A DNA stretch of 41,974 nt. Origin: Clostridia bacterium (GTDB taxonomy: Bacteria; Bacillota; Clostridia; Oscillospirales; CAG-272). The notes under the pieces were generated by a model. The model saw nothing but the letters and a program-made list of their open reading frames with translations. It was not told the DNA's origin and made no database searches. Each line of letters opens with the position of its first letter. Positions within the stretch are counted from its first letter, which is position 1. The stretch lies in the NCBI GenBank assembly GCA_017508425.1, contig JAFVYZ010000015.1:1-41974 (forward strand), written 5' to 3'. The position numbers were made by a program, and so were the translations under genes. Shown here one piece after another: positions 16,578-25,733 of this stretch.

Positions 16578-16964
16578 ATGGAAATTTTTGAACTGGCCGC
16601 TGAGCTCGGCAAGAAACTGGGTGAGGATGCACGCATCAAGCGCCTCAATGCCGCACGCGAGGCGTACGAGAACGAGGATAAGATCATGGAGCTGTCAATG
16701 GAGTACGCTGTGCAGCAGCAGGCACTCCAGCAGGAGGCCGTGAAGGAGGACAAGGACGACGCCCTCATCGAGAGTCTCAATGCCCGCGTGGAGGAGATCT
16801 ACAACGAGATCGTATCCCTGCCTGCATACGTCGAGCTTGAGACCGCACAAAACGAGGTCACCGAGCTGATGCAACGCGTAAACGACACCATCAACGCCCA
16901 GATGATGGGCGAGGAGCCGGGCGGCTGCACTCACAACTGCGCCACCTGCGGCGGTTGCCACTAA
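16578..16964 (+). CDS. YlbF/YmcA-family protein with Cys-rich tail
   Basis: A 128-residue, mostly helical protein of the Com_YlbF family. In B. subtilis, YlbF and YmcA form a complex with YaaT that binds Fe-S clusters and tunes RNase Y activity. Residues 1-105 are the helical family domain (FELAAELGKKLGEDARIKRLNAARE). The tail carries C117-x3-C121-x2-C124-x2-C127 (CTHNCATCGGCH), a likely metal or Fe-S ligand set. Its place between miaB and mutS is an arrangement I associate with Clostridia. The ATG has a GGAG site. A near-identical CTHNC motif begins the Mrp protein in this window. The precise role is unproven. Confidence 0.85.
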   Translation: MEIFELAAELGKKLGEDARIKRLNAAREAYENEDKIMELSMEYAVQQQALQQEAVKEDKDDALIESLNARVEEIYNEIVSLPAYVELETAQNEVTELMQRVNDTINAQMMGEEPGGCTHNCATCGGCH

Positions 16965-16975
16965 AACTGTATTTT

Positions 16976-16999
16976 GTAGGGGCGATTCACGAATCGCCC
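16976..16999 (+). repeat. copy of the dispersed 24-bp repeat
   Basis: A single forward copy of the GTAGGGGCGATTC-type 24-mer, between the ylbF-like stop and mutS. Confidence 0.9.
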
Positions 17000-17042
17000 G
17001 ACATCTGCGATACCCCAAAAACCACCAAAAGGAGAGCCCGTT

Positions 17043-19631
17043 ATGACACCCATGATGGAGCAGTATTTCGAAATCAAAAACAAGTACAAGGACTATCTCG
17101 TATTTTACCGTCTTGGGGACTTTTACGAAATGTTCTTTGACGATGCAAAGCTCGCCTCGCGTGAGCTGGAGCTGACCCTGACGGGCAGGGACTGCGGTGA
17201 GGCCGAGCGCGCGCCGATGTGCGGCGTACCGTTTCACAGTGCGGAGGGGTATATCGCAAAGCTGATTGAGAAGGGCTACAAGGTTGCCATTTGTGAGCAA
17301 ATGGAGGATCCATCCAAGGCCAAGGGGCTTGTCAAGCGAGATATTGTGCGTATCATCACCCCCGGCACACTTCTTGAGCCCGGGATGCTCTCCGAGCAAA
17401 AAAACAATTACCTTTGCGCCGTATCCTTGGAGGGGCAGACCTTTGGCCTTGCCTTTGCCGATGTTTCAACCGCTGAGGTCTATGTGACCGAAATTTCGGG
17501 CGACAATAAGTGGGCACGGCTACAAAGTGAGGTCGGCACATATGCGCCGAGCGAGGTGATCGTGGACCTGCCGCGGACTGCCTGCGCCGATTTTTCCGAG
17601 TTTGTCACCTCGCGCGTCGGCGCGATGCTCTCGGCGGGTGAGCGCGATCGCTATGATTTCGATGTAGCCCTTGAGGCCGTCAAAGCGCAGTTCGGTGACG
17701 CACTCCCCTCGGGCCTTGAGCATTCAAGAGCCTCTCTTTGCGCGGCGGGTGCTTTGCTCCATTACATCGCCGATATGCAGCGCGGCGACATTTCCTACAT
17801 CAAAACGCTTCACGTTTATACCGACGGGCAGTATATGGATATGGATATCAATACCCGTCGCAATCTTGAGCTTTCGGAAACGATGCGCTCCAAGGAGAAA
17901 AAGGGAACGCTTTTGTGGGTGCTTGACCGCACCAAAACCGCACCCGGTGCGCGTTTGCTCCGTTCCTATATTGAGCATCCGCTTCTGTCGGTGTCGGAGA
18001 TCACCAAGCGCCAAGGGGCTGTCTTGGAGCTTTTCTCGAATTATATGCTCCGCGAGGATCTCGCGGCGTGGCTTTCAAACGTACTTGACCTGGAGCGCCT
18101 TCTCACGCGTATCGTCTATGGCACGGCAAACGCAAAGGATCTGCGCGCCGTTGCCACCACGGTGGCGGTGCTGCCCGAGGTGCGCCGCTTGCTTGAAAAT
18201 TGCCGCGACAAGGAGCTGCACCGCATCTTTTGTGAGCTTGACGACCTTACCGATATTCACGCCCTCATTGACAGTGCGATCACCGAAAACCCCCCCTTCG
18301 TGGTACGCGAGGGCGGCATGATCCGTGAGTGCTTCAACGCCGATGTTGATTACCTGCGGTCCGTGATGACCGACGGCAAATCTTGGATCGAGCGCGTCGC
18401 CGCCGAGGAGCGCGAAAAAACGGGCATTCGTACGCTCAAGATCGGCTATAACAAGGTGTTTGGCTACTATATTGAGGTTTCAAAGTCCTTTATCGACCAA
18501 GTGCCCGATACCTATATCAGAAAACAGACCCTCACAAACGGTGAGCGCTACATCACCGAGGAGCTCAAGGATATGGAAGCAACCATCCTCGGTGCTGCCG
18601 ACAAGGTTTGCTCACTTGAATATGAAATTTTCAGCGAGATCCGCGCCAAGGTTGCCGATGCCGCCGATCGTATTTCCCGCGTGGCAACGCGCTTAGCGGA
18701 GCTTGACGTGTATCTTTCCTTCGCCGACGTCGCGGCAAGAAATAAGTACGTTTGCCCCGAGGTCGATAACGGCGATGAGATCTCCATCAAGGACGGCAGG
18801 CACCCCGTGGTCGAGCAGTTCGTAAAGGACACTTATTTTGTCCCGAACGACGCATTGCTTGACACCCGCCTGAACCGCGTGATGCTGATTACAGGTCCTA
18901 ATATGGCAGGTAAATCCACCTATATGCGTCAGGTGGCGCTCATTGTCCTGATGGCGCAGATCGGCTCCTTCGTGCCGGCCGCCTCGGCGCACATCGGCAT
19001 TGTTGATAAGCTGTTCACGCGCGTGGGCGCGTCCGACGACCTGGCCTCGGGTCAATCCACCTTTATGCTGGAAATGAACGAGGTCGCATATATCCTTAAA
19101 AATGCCACCAAAAAGAGCCTGATCATCTACGACGAGGTCGGGCGAGGCACCAGTACCTTTGACGGCATGAGCATTGCCCGTGCCATTGTCGAATACACGA
19201 ACAGCAAAAGGATCGGGGCTAAGACCCTGTTTGCTACGCATTATCACGAGCTGACCTCTCTTGAAGCCGAGCTTGAGGGCGTGGTGAACTACAACATCGC
19301 CGCCAAAAAGCGCGGGGATAGCATTACGTTCCTGAGAAAGATCGTGCGCGGCTCGACCGACGACAGCTACGGTATTGAGGTCGCAAAGCTGGCGGGAGTT
19401 CCGAATGAGGTCATTCGTCGCGCCAAGGAGGTGCTTGCCACTGTGGAGGATACGGCAAGAGCACTTCGCGCCCCCGAGCGCGAAGTGGCCCCCGTGGACG
19501 ACACCCTCATTTCCATTGAGGATCAAATGAGAGAGCAGGTCATTGAGATGCTCAAAAATACGGATATGAACACCCTTTCGCCTTACGAGGCCATGGCCTT
19601 TTTGTTTGAGCTCAAAAAACGCCTGCAATAA
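17043..19631 (+). CDS. mutS: DNA mismatch repair protein MutS
   Basis: MutS detects mismatches and small loops in new DNA and recruits MutL. At 862 residues it is full length. The mismatch-reading Phe-x-Glu is F27-Y28-E29 (LGDFYEMF). The clamp and lever regions follow, then the ABC ATPase with Walker A GPNMAGKS (618-625), a LASGQSTFMLEM signature region, Walker B with D697-E698 (IIYDEVGRG) and the conserved ATHYHEL. The C-terminal MTLSPYEAM-like helix that binds the neighbouring subunit is present (NTLSPYEAMAFLFELKK). AAAGGAG precedes the ATG. It is 25 bp upstream of mutL. Confidence 0.98.
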   Translation: MTPMMEQYFEIKNKYKDYLVFYRLGDFYEMFFDDAKLASRELELTLTGRDCGEAERAPMCGVPFHSAEGYIAKLIEKGYKVAICEQMEDPSKAKGLVKRDIVRIITPGTLLEPGMLSEQKNNYLCAVSLEGQTFGLAFADVSTAEVYVTEISGDNKWARLQSEVGTYAPSEVIVDLPRTACADFSEFVTSRVGAMLSAGERDRYDFDVALEAVKAQFGDALPSGLEHSRASLCAAGALLHYIADMQRGDISYIKTLHVYTDGQYMDMDINTRRNLELSETMRSKEKKGTLLWVLDRTKTAPGARLLRSYIEHPLLSVSEITKRQGAVLELFSNYMLREDLAAWLSNVLDLERLLTRIVYGTANAKDLRAVATTVAVLPEVRRLLENCRDKELHRIFCELDDLTDIHALIDSAITENPPFVVREGGMIRECFNADVDYLRSVMTDGKSWIERVAAEEREKTGIRTLKIGYNKVFGYYIEVSKSFIDQVPDTYIRKQTLTNGERYITEELKDMEATILGAADKVCSLEYEIFSEIRAKVADAADRISRVATRLAELDVYLSFADVAARNKYVCPEVDNGDEISIKDGRHPVVEQFVKDTYFVPNDALLDTRLNRVMLITGPNMAGKSTYMRQVALIVLMAQIGSFVPAASAHIGIVDKLFTRVGASDDLASGQSTFMLEMNEVAYILKNATKKSLIIYDEVGRGTSTFDGMSIARAIVEYTNSKRIGAKTLFATHYHELTSLEAELEGVVNYNIAAKKRGDSITFLRKIVRGSTDDSYGIEVAKLAGVPNEVIRRAKEVLATVEDTARALRAPEREVAPVDDTLISIEDQMREQVIEMLKNTDMNTLSPYEAMAFLFELKKRLQ

Positions 19632-19656
19632 TCAAAACATTCAAAGGAGGTAACAC

Positions 19657-21618
19657 ATGGGAAAAATTAACGTGCTTTCCTTTGCCGTTGCCAATCTTAT
19701 TGCTGCGGGTGAGGTGGTAGATCGCCCCGCCTCGGTCATTAAGGAATTGCTTGAAAACGCGATCGATGCGGGCGCCACGCGCGTCACGGTCGAGATCCAG
19801 CACGGCGGCATTACCTTTATGCGTGTAGCCGATAACGGCTGCGGTATGTCACCCGAGGATCTGCCCGTGGCCATTCGCCGCCACGCGACGAGTAAAATCA
19901 AAGAAGCCGCCGATCTTGACGGCATTGCCACGCTCGGCTTTCGCGGCGAGGCGCTTGCCGCCATTGCGTCGGTCAGCAACCTTCGCATCATCACACGCAC
20001 ATCCGATGCCGCGTTCGGCACCTGCCTTTCGGCAAAGGCGGGTGAGGTCGTTGATATCAGTGAGCAGGGCGCGCCCGTGGGCACGACGGTGATTGTCGAA
20101 AACCTTTTCGGCAACGTGCCCGCACGCCGAAAATTTCTCAAAAAGGACGTCTCCGAGGCGATCGCCGTCAGTACGTATGTAGAAAAAATTGCATTATCGC
20201 GCCCCGATAACGCCATTCGCCTTATTATCGACGGCAATATGAAGCTCGATACCGCAGGCGACGGGGAGTTAAAGTCGGCCATGTATGCCGTGTTCGGCCG
20301 TGATTTTGTGTCGAAAATGATTCCTGTCAAGGGGTCGGGTGAGGGTGTGTCGGTCGAGGGCTTTATCAGCCGCCCCGATCACGTGCGCCCCAAGCGCAAT
20401 TATGAAAACTTCTTCATCAATGGCCGATATGTGAACTGTCGCACGGCAGTGGCGGCGCTGGAGCAGGCCTACGTTTCCTTTTGTCCGCCCGAGCGCTTTC
20501 CTTGCTGTGTGCTGAATATTACCATCAATCCGGCGGCGGTTGACGTCAACGTCCATCCTGCAAAGCTCGAGGTCAAATTTTCAAACGAGCGTCCCGTGTT
20601 TGAGGCAGTCTATGCCGCCGTGCGCACCGCACTTGAAAATGACGATACGCGCCCCGAAATGAAGTTGAACACGGCACCCCCCTCCGCCGTCAATGCCTTT
20701 GTGCCGATCGAGGAGGGAAGACGTGAGGGACTTTCGGCCCGTCAGATCACCATTGATCATACGCCCCAACGCCCTGCTGCTTCGTCGGCCTTCTCCCATA
20801 TGAGTGCCGCCGATTATGCCAAAAAATACGCGGGTGGAGGCAGTGGCAGCATGACACTTTCCTCGCCGAGCCTCTATCGCCCGCACGGCGATGCGCCCGC
20901 CGCATCAAAAAATAACGCATCAGACCCGGTAGGGGCGATTCACGAATCGCCCGTAATGTCCAACGCTCAACGCTCGATTGAGCAGCCGCCCGTAGGGGCG
21001 ATTCACGAATCGCCCGAGTTTTCCGAAGTGCCTACCGCCACCCCCGTGTGGCGCATTATCGGCGAGGCGTTCCATGCTTACGTTTTGGTGGAGTGTGACG
21101 ATAAGCTGCTCCTGATCGACAAGCACGCCGCACACGAGCGTGTGCTCTTTGAGGAGCTCCGCGCGCGAATGAAAACGCGTGTGGATGCCACGCAGCTCCT
21201 GCTTTTACCGCTTTCTCTTTCGGTTTCTCTTGAGGATGCGGCACTCCTTGACGCCTATCGCGCCGAGATCGAGTCGGTCGGCTTTTCCTTTGCGGTGAGC
21301 GATCACTGTGTCGAGGTCCGCGAGATTCCCGAGGGGCTGAAGCCCGGTGAGGCAGGCGAGCTTTTGCTTTCGCTTCCCGTTACGCTTGCCGAGGGCACGG
21401 GCAAGGCAAATCTTGCACGTGATATCCTTTTTGAAAGGGCACTTTATCAAGGGGCTTGCAAGGCGGCGATCAAGGCAGGACGTGAGTATCCGCCCGAATA
21501 TGTTGAGTGGCTCGTTAAAAAGCTCATGGACCTGCCCGACATCACCGTCTGCCCGCACGGCAGACCTGTGGCGATGGTGCTCTCTCACGCCCAGATCGAC
21601 CGACAGTTCAAGAGATAA
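19657..21618 (+). CDS. mutL: DNA mismatch repair protein MutL with repeat-invaded linker
   Basis: MutL couples MutS to strand removal. In Gram-positive bacteria it is itself a nicking endonuclease. The N-terminal GHKL ATPase shows AAGEVVDRPASVIKELLENA, DNGCGM and GFRGEAL. The C-terminal domain shows the metal-binding DKHAAHE (488-494; variant of DQHAxxE), ACKAAIKAG and CPHGRP, so an active endonuclease is expected. At 653 residues length is normal. The linker holds two copies of VGAIHESP (425-432 and 446-453), each encoded exactly by a copy of the dispersed 24-bp repeat in the same frame, 63 bp apart. AAAGGAGGT gives a near-perfect ribosome binding site. The stop codon lies at the left end of an inverted-repeat element. 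Confidence 0.97.
   Translation: MGKINVLSFAVANLIAAGEVVDRPASVIKELLENAIDAGATRVTVEIQHGGITFMRVADNGCGMSPEDLPVAIRRHATSKIKEAADLDGIATLGFRGEALAAIASVSNLRIITRTSDAAFGTCLSAKAGEVVDISEQGAPVGTTVIVENLFGNVPARRKFLKKDVSEAIAVSTYVEKIALSRPDNAIRLIIDGNMKLDTAGDGELKSAMYAVFGRDFVSKMIPVKGSGEGVSVEGFISRPDHVRPKRNYENFFINGRYVNCRTAVAALEQAYVSFCPPERFPCCVLNITINPAAVDVNVHPAKLEVKFSNERPVFEAVYAAVRTALENDDTRPEMKLNTAPPSAVNAFVPIEEGRREGLSARQITIDHTPQRPAASSAFSHMSAADYAKKYAGGGSGSMTLSSPSLYRPHGDAPAASKNNASDPVGAIHESPVMSNAQRSIEQPPVGAIHESPEFSEVPTATPVWRIIGEAFHAYVLVECDDKLLLIDKHAAHERVLFEELRARMKTRVDATQLLLLPLSLSVSLEDAALLDAYRAEIESVGFSFAVSDHCVEVREIPEGLKPGEAGELLLSLPVTLAEGTGKANLARDILFERALYQGACKAAIKAGREYPPEYVEWLVKKLMDLPDITVCPHGRPVAMVLSHAQIDRQFKR
20929..20952 (+). 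repeat. 24-bp repeat inside mutL, copy 1
   Basis: Exact 24-mer in frame within mutL, read as VGAIHESP (residues 425-432). Confidence 0.95.
20992..21015 (+). repeat. 24-bp repeat inside mutL, copy 2
   Basis: A second exact copy, 63 bp after the first and in the same frame, read as VGAIHESP (446-453). Confidence 0.95.
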
Positions 21619-21716
21619 GCTGCGCAATACTGCGTTGCTCCTCAAAAGCGACCTCGACGAGCGCCAAGCTCGCCTTCACCCGCTTTTTGCGGTGCGCCTT
21701 GTCTTGCTTGCTTATC
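21614..21716. repeat. 103-bp element bounded by GATAAGC/GCTTATC
   Basis: GATAAGC (21614-21620) and GCTTATC (21710-21716) bound a stretch with no gene. It contains a CGAGC/GCTCG hairpin, and its outer parts are partly complementary. The mutL stop codon lies in the left arm. It looks like a small non-autonomous intergenic repeat. The rest of the gap up to tgt holds only a weak possible promoter (TTAACA 21739, TATTCT 21763). Confidence 0.5.
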
Positions 21717-21789
21717 TTCCGAATGAGTAAAATGCTGATTAACAAAATCATGGGTCAAGCTGTATTCTTGACACCGAAAGGAACAAAAC

Positions 21790-22932
21790 ATGTCAAATTA
21801 CGAGGTTAAGGCGCGCGACGGACGCGCGCGGCGCGGTGTGTTGCATACTGTGCACGGGGATATCGAAACCCCCGTATTTATGAACGTTGGCACGTGTGCC
21901 GCCATCAAGGGCGGTGTATCGACCGTTGAGCTCGAGGAGATCAACTGCCGCGTGGAGCTCTCGAACACCTATCACCTGCATTTGCGCCCGGGCGACGGGC
22001 TCATTCGCGATATGGGTGGGCTTCACAAGTTTATGAACTGGAAAAAGCCGATCCTTACCGACAGCGGCGGATTTCAGGTATTTTCGCTCTCGCCCCTTCG
22101 TAAGATTACCGAGGAGGGCGTGCACTTCGCCTCTCACATCGACGGCAAGCGCATTTTTAAGGGACCTGAGGAGAGCATGCAGATCCAGTCTAATCTTGCC
22201 TCAACCATCGCTATGGCCTTTGACGAGTGCATCGAAAACCCCGCCCCTTATGACTATGTAAAGGAGTCGATCGCACGCACCTACCGCTGGCTGGTGCGCT
22301 GTAAGGCGGAAATGCAGCGCCTGAATAGCCTGCCCGATACCATCAACCGCCACCAGATGCTTTTTGGTATCAACCAGGGCGGCACGTATGAGGATCTGCG
22401 TGTGGAGCATATGAAGATGATAGCCGACCTTGACCTTGACGGCTATGCCATCGGCGGACTTGCCGTGGGTGAGGAAACCGAGGAGATGTATCGCATCATT
22501 GACGTGGTCGAGCCGCATATGCCCGAGGATAAACCCCGTTATCTCATGGGCGTGGGCACGCCCTGCAATATCCTTGAGGCGGTGCACCGCGGCGTCGATT
22601 TCTTTGACTGCGTGATGCCCTCTCGCAACGCACGCCATGGCAGTCTTTTCACGTGGCAGGGCAAAATTACCCTGATGAACGCAAAATATGCGCGCGACGA
22701 CCGTCCCATTTCCGAGGGGTGCCAATGCCCGACGTGTAAGAATTACTCGCGCGCCTACGTGCGCCACCTCTTGAAGGCGAAGGAGTCGCTTGGTATGCGC
22801 CTTGCCGTCACGCATAACCTTTATTTTTACAATGAGCTCACGCAAAAGATCCGCGATGCGCTTGACGGCGGTTATTTTGAGAGCTTTTATCAGAAATATC
22901 GCACCGTGCTCGGGGAGCGCAACCCCGACTAA
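21790..22932 (+). CDS. tgt: tRNA-guanine(34) transglycosylase
   Basis: Tgt swaps guanine 34 in the anticodon of Asp, Asn, His and Tyr tRNAs for preQ1 or queuine. At 380 residues it is standard. Matching E. coli catalytic positions are D91 (TDSGGFQ), D145 (AFDEC) and D273 (FFDCVMPSRNARHG). The zinc ligands C311, C313, C316 and H342 are all present. The substrate pocket reads GGLAVGE (222-228), the bacterial preQ1-type form. No preQ1 synthesis genes or queA are in the window, so the cell may make or import the base elsewhere. AAAGGA at 21777-21782 precedes the ATG. Confidence 0.96.
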   Translation: MSNYEVKARDGRARRGVLHTVHGDIETPVFMNVGTCAAIKGGVSTVELEEINCRVELSNTYHLHLRPGDGLIRDMGGLHKFMNWKKPILTDSGGFQVFSLSPLRKITEEGVHFASHIDGKRIFKGPEESMQIQSNLASTIAMAFDECIENPAPYDYVKESIARTYRWLVRCKAEMQRLNSLPDTINRHQMLFGINQGGTYEDLRVEHMKMIADLDLDGYAIGGLAVGEETEEMYRIIDVVEPHMPEDKPRYLMGVGTPCNILEAVHRGVDFFDCVMPSRNARHGSLFTWQGKITLMNAKYARDDRPISEGCQCPTCKNYSRAYVRHLLKAKESLGMRLAVTHNLYFYNELTQKIRDALDGGYFESFYQKYRTVLGERNPD

Positions 22933-22985
22933 AAGCGCGACAGCGCGGTTATAATGAAGATGAAAATTCCCCTTAAGGAGTTTAT

Positions 22986-24365
22986 ATGATAGCAAAAGAA
23001 TTACTCGGCGAGCTGTTATCGATCGCCGTATCCACGGGTGGTGACTTTGCGGAGGTCTTTGCCGAGCGCGAGCACGCCACCCGTATCCATCTTGTTTCCG
23101 AGAAGGTGGAGGCGATTCGCGATCAGGTGATCGCGGGCGTTGGTATCCGTGTGTTCTCGGGCACGAAAACCTACTATGCTTCAACCTCAAACACCACGCG
23201 CGAGGGGCTGCTCGCTTGTGCCGCCGCCGTGGCGGGGGCTGTTGGTGAGGTGGGGCAGAAGCGTCACATTTCGCTCACCCCCGATGCCATTGCAAAGCGC
23301 CATACAGTCAAGCGTTACCCCGATGACGTACCCACCAAGGAGAAAACCGATATTTTGCGTGAGGCGTGTACCGCCGCGCGCGCGGTTGACGAGCGCATCT
23401 CGCAGGTTGACGGCACCTATCTTGACAGCGACCGTGCCATTCTCGTTGCCAACACCGAGGGGCTTTGCCGTGAGGATCGCAAGGTGCGCACGCGTCTTGT
23501 CGTGTCTGCTGTGGCAAGTGCCGCAGGTGAAAATCAGTCGGGCTTTTACGGCCCCGGTGGCGGCGTTGGTATGGAGTTTTTTGATAACGTCTGCCCGAGG
23601 AGCGTCGGTGAGCGCGCCGCAAGGCAGGCGCTGACCAATCTTAGTGCTGCATACTGTCCCGCAGGTACGATGACAGTGGCGATCGAGAACGGCTTTGGCG
23701 GCGTTATTTTCCACGAGGCTTGCGGACATTCGCTTGAGGCGACCTCGGTTGGCATCGGTGCTTCGCAAATGGCAGGAAAATTGGGGCAACAAATTGCCAA
23801 TCCCAAGGTGACCGCCATTGACGACGGCACGATCCTCGGCGGCTGGGGCTCTTATCACGTTGACGATGAGGGCACGCCCGCGACGCGAAATGTTCTCATT
23901 GAAAACGGCATTCTTAAAAATTATATGATCGACCGCTTGGGCGCGCGGCGCTTAGGGCTCCCCATGACGGGGTGCGGCAGGCGAGAGAGCTATGCGTATG
24001 AGCCCACCTCGCGTATGACCAACACCTTTATTGACAACGGTCCCGATAAAAACGAGGATATCATCGCCTCGATCGAATACGGGCTTTACGCCAAGGAAAT
24101 GGGCGGTGGGTCGGTGAATCCCTTAACGGGCGAGTTTAATTTTGCCGTCAAGGAAGGGTATATCGTCAGAAACGGCAAAATATGTGAGCCCGTGCGCGGT
24201 GCCGCACTCATCGGCAAGGGGTCGGAAATTTTGCAGGATATTGATATGGTCGGGCAGAATTTAAAAACGGGGCAGGGTATGTGCGGGTCCTCAAGCGGCA
24301 CCGTTCCCACCGATGTCGGGCAGCCCCTCATTCGTGTGCGTAAGATTACGGTAGGAGGTCGCTGA
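22986..24365 (+). CDS. tldD: TldD-type metalloprotease subunit
   Basis: TldD is the zinc-bearing half of the TldD/TldE (PmbA) heterodimeric protease, which degrades unfolded peptides and trims leader peptides of some modified peptides such as microcin B17. The 459-residue protein has the metal motif H243-E244-A-C-G-H248 (FHEACGHSLEA) and the typical NGFGG and late LKTGQGMCGSSSG regions. The start follows AAGGAG. It shares one base with the following pmbA gene (TGATG), which fits equal production of both subunits. The substrate here is unknown. Confidence 0.95.
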   Translation: MIAKELLGELLSIAVSTGGDFAEVFAEREHATRIHLVSEKVEAIRDQVIAGVGIRVFSGTKTYYASTSNTTREGLLACAAAVAGAVGEVGQKRHISLTPDAIAKRHTVKRYPDDVPTKEKTDILREACTAARAVDERISQVDGTYLDSDRAILVANTEGLCREDRKVRTRLVVSAVASAAGENQSGFYGPGGGVGMEFFDNVCPRSVGERAARQALTNLSAAYCPAGTMTVAIENGFGGVIFHEACGHSLEATSVGIGASQMAGKLGQQIANPKVTAIDDGTILGGWGSYHVDDEGTPATRNVLIENGILKNYMIDRLGARRLGLPMTGCGRRESYAYEPTSRMTNTFIDNGPDKNEDIIASIEYGLYAKEMGGGSVNPLTGEFNFAVKEGYIVRNGKICEPVRGAALIGKGSEILQDIDMVGQNLKTGQGMCGSSSGTVPTDVGQPLIRVRKITVGGR

Positions 24366-25711
24366 TGAGCTTTGAGGAAATAAAAAATATTTTATTTGAA
24401 GCCGCAAGGGCACACGGGCTTACCGAATATGACGTCTATTACCGTATGGCAACGGACCTCTCAGCCGATGCCTTGAATCACGAGCCGAACGCCTCGTCGT
24501 TCGGGTCCTCGGGGGGCGTTTCCTTCCGCTGTGCCAAGGACGGCAAGATCGGCGCGGCATCCACCGAAATGCTGGAAGAAAGCGAGCTTTTGGCGCTCGT
24601 GCCGCGCGCCATAGCCAATGCGGCGCTGCTTGACGCCGATGAGGAGCCGATCTTCTATCGATCGTGTGATGGTGATACCTATGGCACTGTCACCGAGGAG
24701 AAGCCCTCGCTTCCAACTGCCACAGATCTTCGTCACGCGGCAATGGAGCTGCAGGATCGTATCTATGCCGCCTCGGACCTTGTTTCGGACGGTACCGAAA
24801 CGGCGGCAGGTGCCCTTGAGATCAGCGTGTGCCTTGCCAATTCAAAGGGGCTTTCGCTCTCGCACACCGCCGCGATGCGCTATGCGTACGCCGAGGCGGT
24901 GATCAACGACAAGGGCGAGCCCTCGTTTGGAAGGGCTGTGACAAGTGAGCTTGATGCCGCAAGATCGGGTATCGCCGAAAAGGCCGTTGCCGAGGCGATC
25001 GCACGCCTTGGCGGTAGCCCCGTGAAAACGGGCAAATATAAGGTCGTCTTTTCCGCCAAGCAGGCGCGCGCGCTATTCGGCACGTTTTCGGGCATTTACA
25101 GCGGCAAAAAGGCAATGCTCGGGCTCTCGCTCCTCGCGGGCAAGGAAAACACCGAGATCGCTTCTCCCGTCTTAACCATTTATGACGATCCCTTTTATCC
25201 CGGCAACACCATGCAAATGCCCTTTGATGCGGAGGGCGTGCCTACCGCGAAAAAGGTGCTTGTTGAAAACGGCGTGCTGAAAACTCTCTTGTACGACCTT
25301 GCCACCGCAAAAAAAACGGGGCATACCACCACGGGCAATGCCACGCGCGGCTCGTATGCCGATCCCGTTTCGATCGGTAGCTTTTGCCACGCAGTTGCCC
25401 CGGGTAACGCCACGCTTGACGAGCTTTTCCGCGAGATGGGCGAAGGGCTTTATATCACCGAGCTCAAGGGCATGCACGCAGGGTGCGATGCCGTGACGGG
25501 CGATTTTTCGATTGAGAGCGCGGGCTTTGCCGTGAAAGATGGGAAGCTTGCAGGCGCTGTGAAGGCCTTTACCATCGCCGGTAACTTTTTTGAGCTTCTT
25601 AAAAATATTGCGGCGGTCGGCTGTGAGGTGGAAACCGGGATGAGTGGATTTTCCACCGTTGCCGCACCCCCGATGCTCGTGCTTGACGTTTCGGTCGCGG
25701 GTGAAGAATGA
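24365..25711 (+). CDS. pmbA: TldE/PmbA-type protease partner subunit
   Basis: The 448-residue partner of TldD. It belongs to the same superfamily but lacks the HExxxH metal site, as expected for TldE/PmbA, which builds the peptide channel. Typical segments are FGSSGGVSFRCAKDGKIG near the N-terminus, FSAKQARALFGTFSGIYSGK in the middle, and a GDFSIESAGFAVKDGKLAGAVK block near the end. It overlaps tldD by one base. It is followed after 22 bp by argS, so probably part of the same transcript. Confidence 0.94.
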   Translation: MSFEEIKNILFEAARAHGLTEYDVYYRMATDLSADALNHEPNASSFGSSGGVSFRCAKDGKIGAASTEMLEESELLALVPRAIANAALLDADEEPIFYRSCDGDTYGTVTEEKPSLPTATDLRHAAMELQDRIYAASDLVSDGTETAAGALEISVCLANSKGLSLSHTAAMRYAYAEAVINDKGEPSFGRAVTSELDAARSGIAEKAVAEAIARLGGSPVKTGKYKVVFSAKQARALFGTFSGIYSGKKAMLGLSLLAGKENTEIASPVLTIYDDPFYPGNTMQMPFDAEGVPTAKKVLVENGVLKTLLYDLATAKKTGHTTTGNATRGSYADPVSIGSFCHAVAPGNATLDELFREMGEGLYITELKGMHAGCDAVTGDFSIESAGFAVKDGKLAGAVKAFTIAGNFFELLKNIAAVGCEVETGMSGFSTVAAPPMLVLDVSVAGEE

Positions 25712-25733
25712 CGATAAAGATCAGAGGAATATT

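Noticed and set aside
22947-22955. TATAAT before tldD as a promoter
   Set aside because: No -35 box at a useful distance; tgt readthrough is more likely.
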